From NCBI GenBank assembly GCA_947463285.1, contig CANHTV010000293.1, positions 1-5,154 of the forward strand: a DNA stretch of 5,154 nt. The letters are read 5' to 3'. The notes below the pieces were generated by a model that ran no database searches, was not told where the DNA came from, and was given only the letters and a program-made list of their open reading frames with translations. Position 1 is the first letter of the stretch. Every line of letters begins with the position of its first letter. Source of the stretch: Verrucomicrobiaceae bacterium. Its GTDB lineage: Bacteria; Verrucomicrobiota; Verrucomicrobiia; Verrucomicrobiales; Verrucomicrobiaceae. A program made the translations under genes and the position numbers. This document shows, in pieces, positions 1 to 4,756 of this stretch.

Positions 1-2683
1 AGATGGCATACACGGGGCTTTCGACGATCCCGGCGACATCGCCGATGACGTAAGTCACGGGCATGAGGTTCTTGTGATAAAGGCTCTTTTCGACGGTGAC
101 GTGCTCGACCTTCACCAGCTCACGCAAAGGCACGAGCGGCGAGCCGCTGGCTCCGGGTTCCGGCAGCGCGTTGGCATCGCCGGAGCGCACGCGAAGGGCG
201 AGAAGTTCTTCGGGCGTGGTTTTGGCACTGCGGGGCAGTTCGAGGCGAATGTTCACGTCTTCCTTCTCGGCGGGCTGATGCAGTAAATCGATGTTTTCAC
301 CATCAACAGCGATCTTGAGCGTCTGCGAGATCGTGGCGGCGCTGATGCCGTGCAACGCGGCTTTTTCCTTGTCGATGATGAAGCGGGCCTTTTGCTGATC
401 GGCCTCGATATACCAATCGACATCCACGACACCGGGCGTGGCCTTGAAGATGGTCTTCACGGCTTCGGCGAGCTTCTGTCGAGCTTCTTCGTTAGGCCCA
501 TAAATCTCGGCGACGAGTGTTTGCAGCACGGGCGGGCCGGGTGGCACTTCGGCGATGGCAACACGGGCTTTGTAGCGATCCGCGATGGCCTTGACGGCAG
601 GACGGATGCGTTTGGCGATGTCGTGACTCTGCGCCTTGCGCTCGTGCTTGCCGACGAGATTCACCTGGATGTCGGCGACGTTGGCTCCGCGACGCATGAA
701 GTAGTGACGCACAAGGCCGTTGAAATTGTAGGGCGAGGCGACACCGGCATAGACCTGGTAATCGGTCACTTCCGGCTCGGTGCGGATCGCAGCGGCCATT
801 TCGCGAGCGACGGCGGCAGTTTGCTCCAGCGACGAGCCTTCTGGCATGTTGAGGATGACTTGGAATTCGCTCTTGTTGTCGAACGGCAGCATTTTCACCT
901 TCACCCAACCGAGTCCGACAGTCGCCATGCTCGCGAGCAACAACACGGTGATGCCGATGAGGAACGTCCAGCGCCAGCCGGTGTGATGCAGCAGCGGCCC
1001 CATCATGCGACGGTAGAGTTTCGTGAAGAAATCTTCGGGATGCTCGTGACTGGAGTGGTGCTGCGGGGCGCTGGAGTCTTGGAGTGCTGGAGTGGTGGAG
1101 TTTTGATTCCCATCACTCCTATTCTCCATCACTCCTTGACTCCGGTATTTCTTCCCCCAACGAAGAATGCGAATCGAAGCCCATGGGGTGACGATGAAGG
1201 CGATCAGCAGCGACCAAAACATCGCCGCGCTGGCTCCAATCGGAATCGGGCGCATGTAAGGCCCCATGAGGCCGCCGACAAAGGCCATCGGCAGCACGGC
1301 GGCGATCACCGCGAAGGTGGCGAGGATCGTGGGATTGCCGACTTCACCCACGGCTTCCACGGCGATGGCAGACCAGTTGCGGCCTTTGTTTTGTGGCAGA
1401 TGAAAATGCCGAACGATGTTTTCGACCACCACGATGGCATCATCCACGAGGATGCCGATGCTGAAGATGAGCGCGAAGAGCGTGATGCGATTCAGCGTGA
1501 AGCCGTAGAGGTAAAAAACGAGCAGCGTGAGCGCCAGCGTGGCCGGAATGGCCACGGCGACGATACCGCTCTCGCGCCAGCCGAGGGTGAGCCAGATGAG
1601 GATTGCCACGCTGAACACGGCGATGCCCATGTGCAGCAGCAACTCGTTGGATTTCTCCGCTGCGGTCTCGCCGTAGTTGCGCGTGATGCTGACGGTGACA
1701 TCAGCAGGAATGACGCTGCCTTTGAGTAGATCGACTTTGCGCAGCACTTCATCGGCCACGCTGATCGCGTTCGCACCAGGACGTTTGGCGATGCTGAGGG
1801 TGACGGCGGGCTCTTCGCTCGTTTTGCTGCCGTGAAACACATATTGCGTCGGTTCTTCGCCGGTATCGGCGATCTCGGCGACTTCGCGGAGATAAACGGG
1901 ACGACCGCTGAACACGCCGATGACGACATCGCCGACTTCGTGAGCTGTTTTTAGAAAGCCGCCGGTTTCGACAAGCACTTCGTTGTTGCCCGTGGTGAGG
2001 CCTCCAGCGCGGAATTGCCGGTTCGCCTGCTGGAGCATCGGCACGAGGCCTGCGGGGCTCAGATTGCGGCTGGCGAGCTTCACGGGATCAAGCATCACTC
2101 GCACAGTGCGCCGCGAACCTCCGATCAGCGTCGTCTCGGCCACCAGCGGCACTTGTTTGATCTCTTCGTCGATCTGCGCGGCCAAACGACGCAGCGTGAG
2201 ATGATCGTAGCGGGCGCTGTGCAAGGTGAGCGCGAGGATGGGCACGTCGTCGATGCTCTTGAGCTTGATGAGCGGTGCGCTGACACCCATCGGGATGCGG
2301 TCGTAGTTCGAGCGCAGCTTCTCCGTGAGCCTCACGAGGCTGATATCAGGATCTTCGCCCACTTTGAAGCGCACGATGACGAGGCTCTCGCTGTCGCGTG
2401 AGGTGCTGTAGATGTATTCCACGCCGGGCAGCTCCCAGAGCAGCTTTTCCATCGGTCGCGTGGCGCGTTCCTCGATTTCCTTCGCCGTGGAGCCGGGCAT
2501 GGAAACCATCACATCGACCATCGGCACCTTGATCTGCGGCTCTTCTTCACGTGGCAGCAAAACAATCGCCGCCGCGCCGAGCAAGACGGACGCGATGACA
2601 ACGAGCGGCGTCAACTTCGAGTCAATGAACGCCGCCGCGATGCGGCCTGCGATGCCGAGATGCTGGTTGGAAGGCTCGCTCAT
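1..2683 (-). CDS. RND efflux transporter permease subunit, C-terminus beyond the window
   Basis: This is the inner-membrane, proton-driven pump of a tripartite RND efflux system. The frame is open for 894 codons from ATG at 2683 to the window edge; RND permeases usually have about 1,030-1,100 residues, so roughly TM8-TM12 are missing. Visible are TM1 (about 25-43) followed by PREEEPQI, a porter domain (about 50-340), TM2-TM6 (about 347-505), TM7 (about 571-590) with the VKMLPFDNKSEF stretch after it, and the second porter region (about 600-890). TM4 has GILVDDAIVVVEN with D414 and D415, the proton-relay pair of AcrB/HAE1-type pumps; CzcA/CusA metal pumps normally have DG there, so metal export is less likely. 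The ATG overlaps the adaptor stop (ATGA, 2680-2683), implying translational coupling. Residues about 515-545, in the TM6-TM7 cytoplasmic loop, are low-complexity and encoded by a palindromic repeat. The substrate cannot be read from the sequence. Confidence 0.95.
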   Translation of the reverse strand, partial: MSEPSNQHLGIAGRIAAAFIDSKLTPLVVIASVLLGAAAIVLLPREEEPQIKVPMVDVMVSMPGSTAKEIEERATRPMEKLLWELPGVEYIYSTSRDSESLVIVRFKVGEDPDISLVRLTEKLRSNYDRIPMGVSAPLIKLKSIDDVPILALTLHSARYDHLTLRRLAAQIDEEIKQVPLVAETTLIGGSRRTVRVMLDPVKLASRNLSPAGLVPMLQQANRQFRAGGLTTGNNEVLVETGGFLKTAHEVGDVVIGVFSGRPVYLREVAEIADTGEEPTQYVFHGSKTSEEPAVTLSIAKRPGANAISVADEVLRKVDLLKGSVIPADVTVSITRNYGETAAEKSNELLLHMGIAVFSVAILIWLTLGWRESGIVAVAIPATLALTLLVFYLYGFTLNRITLFALIFSIGILVDDAIVVVENIVRHFHLPQNKGRNWSAIAVEAVGEVGNPTILATFAVIAAVLPMAFVGGLMGPYMRPIPIGASAAMFWSLLIAFIVTPWASIRILRWGKKYRSQGVMENRSDGNQNSTTPALQDSSAPQHHSSHEHPEDFFTKLYRRMMGPLLHHTGWRWTFLIGITVLLLASMATVGLGWVKVKMLPFDNKSEFQVILNMPEGSSLEQTAAVAREMAAAIRTEPEVTDYQVYAGVASPYNFNGLVRHYFMRRGANVADIQVNLVGKHERKAQSHDIAKRIRPAVKAIADRYKARVAIAEVPPGPPVLQTLVAEIYGPNEEARQKLAEAVKTIFKATPGVVDVDWYIEADQQKARFIIDKEKAALHGISAATISQTLKIAVDGENIDLLHQPAEKEDVNIRLELPRSAKTTPEELLALRVRSGDANALPEPGASGSPLVPLRELVKVEHVTVEKSLYHKNLMPVTYVIGDVAGIVESPVYAI
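1073..1143. repeat. Imperfect palindrome of GGAGT/ACTCC units inside the permease gene
   Basis: The left arm (1073-1101) and right arm (1115-1143) are inverted copies of 29 nt, matching at 22 of 29 positions, around a 13-nt loop (1102-1114). The arms are built from repeated GGAGT units, such as GGAGTC, GGAGTG and CTGGAGT. One further isolated CTGGAGTGGTG unit lies at 1050-1060, so the repeat-derived stretch may be about 1050-1143. On the coding (minus) strand it is read in frame without a stop, giving low-complexity residues about 515-545, including NSTTPALQDSSAPQHHSS. Similar ACTCC-rich dispersed palindromes are, from memory, common in Verrucomicrobia; copy number here could not be tested. 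Confidence 0.75.
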
Positions 2684-3687
2684 GGCTGGATCGTCACGGG
2701 TTGGCCGTCGGTGAGTTGGGCGGTTTCGCTCACGATGATCTGTTCGCCTTCTTCGAGGCCAGAAAGCACCTCGACGCGGTCTTCGAGCACCTTCCCGGTT
2801 TTCACGAGCCTCAACGCCGCTGTGCCATGCCGGGCGACGAAAACGAGTTCCATCTGCCCACGCTTCAAAACGGCGCTCTGCGGCACGAGGAGCAGTTTCA
2901 CCTCGGCCACGGGCACCGAGACGCGACCAAACTGGCCGGTGCGCAGGCCTTCGGTCGGCGGAAGATCGAGCTTCACGTTGAAAGTGCGACTCACGGGATC
3001 GGCGACCGGCGAAATTTCGCTCACGGTGCCTTCGATGACCTTCGCGAGGCGCACGGACATCTTCGCGCCGAGTTTCACGCGGTCGAGAATCGCTTCAGGA
3101 AGATCGGCTTCAAAGCGCAGTGAGGTGGGCGCTTCGATTTCGAGCAGCGGTTTGCCCGGCATGGCGAGATCGCCCACATCGGCTAGCTTGCGCGTGACGA
3201 CGCCATCGAAGGGCGCGGTGACTTTGGCATAGCTCATCATCGTTTCCGCTTCGCTGACAGCTCCAGTGCCGATTTTCACGCGAGCCTCGGTGGCATCGAA
3301 TTCCTGATGTGTGGTCGCATTGCTGGCGATGAGCTGCTTTTGACGATCAAAGTCGCGCTTCGCCTGATCAAGCATCGCGCGGGCCTGATCGACCTTTGCC
3401 TGAATCTCCTGTACATCGAGCCGCGCGAGCAAATTGCCCGCTTTCACCACCGCACCCGGCGTGGCGCTGTATTCGAGCACGCGACCACTGACCTTCGCCT
3501 CGACGACGGCGCGTTGCTTCGAGCGCACGGTACCCACGACTTCCTCCACCGCCATGTGAGGGCTCCATTTCACCGCCTCGGCCTTCACGCTGACGGTCGG
3601 CAGCGGTTTGGATGCAGCGGGGTTTTGCTCGTGCTTGCCGCAAGCGGTCAGCAGCAGGATGGGGAGGAGGTGAGAGAAGATTTTCAT
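2680..3687 (-). CDS. RND efflux periplasmic adaptor subunit (membrane-fusion lipoprotein)
   Basis: This adaptor links the inner-membrane RND permease to an outer-membrane channel. It has 335 residues, normal for a compact HlyD/AcrA-type adaptor. The N-terminus is a lipoprotein signal: Lys2, a hydrophobic core, and lipobox LTAC with the lipidated Cys16, so it should be anchored by lipid to the inner membrane and face the periplasm. A first lipoyl half-motif follows (about 60-91, VVEAKVSGRV to LARLD), then a short alpha-helical hairpin (about 93-150), the second lipoyl half (YAKVTAPFDGVVTRK, about 153-167), a beta-barrel domain (about 185-262) and a membrane-proximal domain (about 264-335, with VPQSAVLKR and GLEEGEQIIVS). 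No Met- or His-rich metal site is seen, unlike CusB. Its stop overlaps the permease ATG by 4 bases. It begins 24 nt after the DUF2892 gene, with no clear Shine-Dalgarno in the gap. Confidence 0.95.
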   Translation of the reverse strand: MKIFSHLLPILLLTACGKHEQNPAASKPLPTVSVKAEAVKWSPHMAVEEVVGTVRSKQRAVVEAKVSGRVLEYSATPGAVVKAGNLLARLDVQEIQAKVDQARAMLDQAKRDFDRQKQLIASNATTHQEFDATEARVKIGTGAVSEAETMMSYAKVTAPFDGVVTRKLADVGDLAMPGKPLLEIEAPTSLRFEADLPEAILDRVKLGAKMSVRLAKVIEGTVSEISPVADPVSRTFNVKLDLPPTEGLRTGQFGRVSVPVAEVKLLLVPQSAVLKRGQMELVFVARHGTAALRLVKTGKVLEDRVEVLSGLEEGEQIIVSETAQLTDGQPVTIQP

Positions 3688-3711
3688 CGGGGGAAGCGGC
3701 GGGTGGTTGAG

Positions 3712-3918
3712 TCAGACCTTCGTGCAGCAACTGCCGCCGACACCGAGCTTTCTGAGAATGTTTTCCGCCGGGCAAAAGCCAGTGAAGGCGGATTGAAGGA
3801 GATTGACTCCCACGAAAGCGGTGAGCCAGAGCCAGTTCGGGCTCACATAATGAGAGAGTGCGAGGCTGGTGAGGATCATGGTGCCTGCGAGGGCGCGGAT
3901 GGCGTTTTCGAGTTTCAT
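3712..3918 (-). CDS. DUF2892 (YgaP-type transmembrane domain) small membrane protein
   Basis: This is a 68-residue protein matching the DUF2892/YgaP-TM family by its pattern: an N-terminal IRALAGTMIL helix, then VSPNWLWLTAFVGVNLLQSAFTGFCP with the family's conserved AFVGxNLLQSAFTGFCP signature, then a short basic tail. Two membrane segments (about 6-23 and 28-46) form a hairpin. The Cys of the FCP motif is C49, and the tail carries an adjacent pair, C64-C65. In E. coli YgaP this domain anchors a rhodanese (sulfurtransferase) domain; here it stands alone, as in many bacteria where it sits near sulfur-transfer or efflux genes. That suggests, but does not prove, a thiol or sulfane-sulfur link. 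Its ATG overlaps the stop of the upstream CxxC gene (ATGA, 3915-3918). No Shine-Dalgarno is evident. Confidence 0.88.
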   Translation of the reverse strand: MKLENAIRALAGTMILTSLALSHYVSPNWLWLTAFVGVNLLQSAFTGFCPAENILRKLGVGGSCCTKV

Positions 3919-4073
3919 GGTTTGGCGGTGGTGGAGTTCAAATCGGTTGCGGGGCCGGCTTCCGGTGCCTTTGGCAGCAACACGCAGGTCGGGCAGCCCT
4001 GGCGGCTCATCTGCATGCCCGCCAGCAAAGCCGCGAGCGCGGCGATGAGGATGAAGAGTCGGTTCGGAGTCAT
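3915..4073 (-). CDS. 52-residue membrane-anchored CxxC miniprotein (hypothetical)
   Basis: This short gene appears to be the first of the efflux operon. It encodes 52 residues: a start MTPNRLF, a hydrophobic helix (about 6-20, LFILIAALAALLAGM), then SRQGCPTCVLLPK with C27 and C30 in a CPTC motif, and a polar Pro/Ala/Thr tail. The helix could be a membrane anchor or an uncleaved signal, placing the CxxC near the membrane, probably on the periplasmic side. CPTC resembles a thioredoxin-type redox pair, but no thioredoxin fold fits in this length, so it may instead bind a metal or pair with the Cys of the next protein. Evidence for translation is the exact ATGA overlap with the DUF2892 gene, GC-rich codon use like its neighbours, and the promoter-like sequence upstream. 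I do not recognise a named family. Confidence 0.7.
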   Translation of the reverse strand: MTPNRLFILIAALAALLAGMQMSRQGCPTCVLLPKAPEAGPATDLNSTTAKP

Positions 4074-4093
4074 GGTGAGGCTTTATTCAACTG

Positions 4094-4111
4094 TATGAGT
4101 CTATACGCATA
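4094..4111. promoter_or_regulatory. Imperfect palindrome over the -10 element, possible operator
   Basis: TATGAGTCTATACGCATA is an 18-bp imperfect dyad with 7 of 9 base pairs symmetric. It covers the proposed -10 of the operon promoter, the usual place for a repressor site such as those of ArsR- or TetR-type regulators. No regulator gene is present in the window, so the binding protein is unknown and the assignment is inference from position and symmetry only. Confidence 0.3.
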
Positions 4112-4127
4112 TGGTATGTCCGGGCAA
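4094..4127 (-). promoter_or_regulatory. Candidate promoter of the efflux operon
   Basis: On the minus strand, TTGCCC (4127-4122) as a -35 and TATAGA (4105-4100) as a -10 are separated by 16 nt; each matches the sigma-70 consensus at 4 of 6 bases. The -10 lies about 26 nt before the ATG at 4073. This AT-richer stretch contrasts with the GC-rich surroundings. It is the only plausible promoter seen ahead of the four-gene operon, but Verrucomicrobial promoters are poorly characterised, so the call rests on general bacterial rules. Confidence 0.4.
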
Positions 4128-4182
4128 ATGGTTTTCTTGGAACGATGGTGGTTAGCGCGGGGAGTAAGTGAGTATGGCGAGC

Positions 4183-4201
4183 GGGCGCTTGAAAAGCGCC
4201 C
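4183..4201. other. Perfect 8-bp hairpin ahead of the zinc-ribbon gene
   Basis: GGGCGCTT (4183-4190) and AAGCGCCC (4194-4201) form a perfect GC-rich stem closing on a 3-nt loop. It ends 15 nt before the ATG at 4217. No T-run follows on either strand, so it is not a standard intrinsic terminator. It could be a 5'-UTR structure of the plus-strand gene. The rest of the divergent intergenic region (4074-4216) shows nothing else clear apart from the promoter candidate. Confidence 0.45.
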
Positions 4202-4216
4202 ATCCTTGGGGTTGAA

Positions 4217-4543
4217 ATGAGCTCTGTGAGTTCTCACTCCAACTCATCACGAAGCATGTCATTACCAGCACAGGATTCAGCCATCATCGCTGCACACAAG
4301 GCGTCTAGCTTACACCGCAAACAACTCGCAGAGCCGGGAGTGCGTTGTGGTTGCTTTCATTGTTGCCAGACTTTTGCTCCTTCTTGCATCACTGAATGGG
4401 TCGATGAGGATGAGGCCGGAGATGGACAAACAGCCATGTGTCCGCTCTGCGGCATTGATTCGGTTATTGGCTCTAACTCCGATTATCCGATTACGACAGA
4501 GTTTTTGACCCAGATGAAGATCCACTGGTTTGGGATGAGCTAG
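4217..4543 (+). CDS. Small Cys4 zinc-ribbon protein, probable cytoplasmic, function unknown
   Basis: This is a 108-residue protein with CFHC (C46, C49) and CPLCG (C75, C78) knuckles about 26 residues apart, giving a Cys4 zinc ribbon. The pattern 'HK..SLHRKQL...CGCFHC...F.P..ITEWVDE......TAMCPLCGIDSVIG......PIT.EFL..M...WF' matches, from memory, a widespread family of short bacterial proteins annotated only as cytoplasmic or hypothetical. Family members begin near residue 20, so the Ser-rich first 13 residues may not be translated and M14 (4256) is an alternative start; neither ATG has a convincing Shine-Dalgarno. GC is about 51%, well below the minus-strand genes, suggesting recent acquisition. 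The TAG stop (4541-4543) is formed by the TA and first G at the border of an inserted MITE-like element, so the original C-terminus may have been slightly different. Confidence 0.85.
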   Translation: MSSVSSHSNSSRSMSLPAQDSAIIAAHKASSLHRKQLAEPGVRCGCFHCCQTFAPSCITEWVDEDEAGDGQTAMCPLCGIDSVIGSNSDYPITTEFLTQMKIHWFGMS

Positions 4544-4560
4544 GCTGTGTTTGAAAACGG
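4543..4560 (+). repeat. Left terminal inverted repeat of the MITE-like element
   Basis: GGCTGTGTTTGAAAACGG, the outward end adjoining the zinc-ribbon gene. It differs from the right repeat at positions 9 and 17. Its first G completes the TAG stop of that gene. Confidence 0.8.
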
Positions 4561-4564
4561 TCCA

Positions 4565-4582
4565 GCTTCGGTCCGGCGAAGC
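4565..4582. repeat. Internal hairpin near the left end of the MITE-like element
   Basis: GCTTCG (4565-4570) pairs with CGAAGC (4577-4582) around a 6-nt loop. It lies just inside the left terminal repeat. The equivalent place in the right arm is not similar, so the arms have diverged here or differed from the start. Confidence 0.5.
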
Positions 4583-4591
4583 AAAGTGGCC

Positions 4592-4608
4592 ATCTCGCTC
4601 CGCGAGAT
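4592..4608. repeat. Internal palindrome of the left arm
   Basis: ATCTCGC (4592-4598) pairs perfectly with GCGAGAT (4602-4608) around TCC. The same motif recurs inverted in the right arm (4684-4701), with one added base in its loop. This gives the element two palindromes, each of which could also be a stand-alone genomic repeat. Confidence 0.65.
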
Positions 4609-4683
4609 AAGCAAAAGGCTTTCGCGAGTATGGCGGATTCCGATTCCTCGTAAACTGGGGGGGCTTTGAGAAGCGACCAGCTC

Positions 4684-4701
4684 ATCTCGACGGAGCGAGA
4701 T
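4684..4701. repeat. Internal palindrome of the right arm
   Basis: ATCTCG (4684-4689) pairs with CGAGAT (4696-4701) around a 6-nt loop. On the opposite strand it reads nearly the same as the left-arm palindrome, including the flanking AGCCATCTCG, so the two are mirror copies within the element. Confidence 0.65.
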
Positions 4702-4738
4702 GGCTACCATGCTGACGCATCATTCGAGCGCCCCAGAT

Positions 4739-4756
4739 CGGTTTTCAGACACAGCC
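4739..4756 (-). repeat. Right terminal inverted repeat of the MITE-like element
   Basis: Read on the minus strand it is GGCTGTGTCTGAAAACCG. It borders the minus-strand gene that starts beyond the right edge and supplies the G of that gene's TAG stop. Confidence 0.8.

Noticed and set aside
1050..1143. GGAGT repeats as a CRISPR array or a frameshifting pseudogene signal
   Set aside because: There are no regular repeats with unique spacers, and the permease frame stays open through the repeat, so the gene is not broken.
350..1729. Long plus-strand open frame of 459 codons
   Set aside because: It is antisense to the permease. Its translation is His/Asp/Arg-rich with no recognisable domain, while the opposite strand encodes a clear RND pump. 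Long antisense frames are common in GC-rich genes.
2660..3232. Plus-strand frames over the adaptor gene (also 2701-3123)
   Set aside because: Ser/Arg/Thr-rich shadow translations antisense to a clearly identified adaptor.
3307..4098. Plus-strand open frame of 263 codons
   Set aside because: It runs antisense across the adaptor, DUF2892 and CxxC genes, is low in hydrophobic pattern and is not a plausible protein.
4183..4201. Hairpin as a rho-independent terminator
   Set aside because: There is no T-run on either strand after the stem, and both neighbouring genes start, not end, near it.
4491..4685. Minus-strand open frame crossing the left half of the MITE-like element
   Set aside because: It joins the zinc-ribbon gene's antisense to element sequence, with no protein-like features; it is an accident of the junction.
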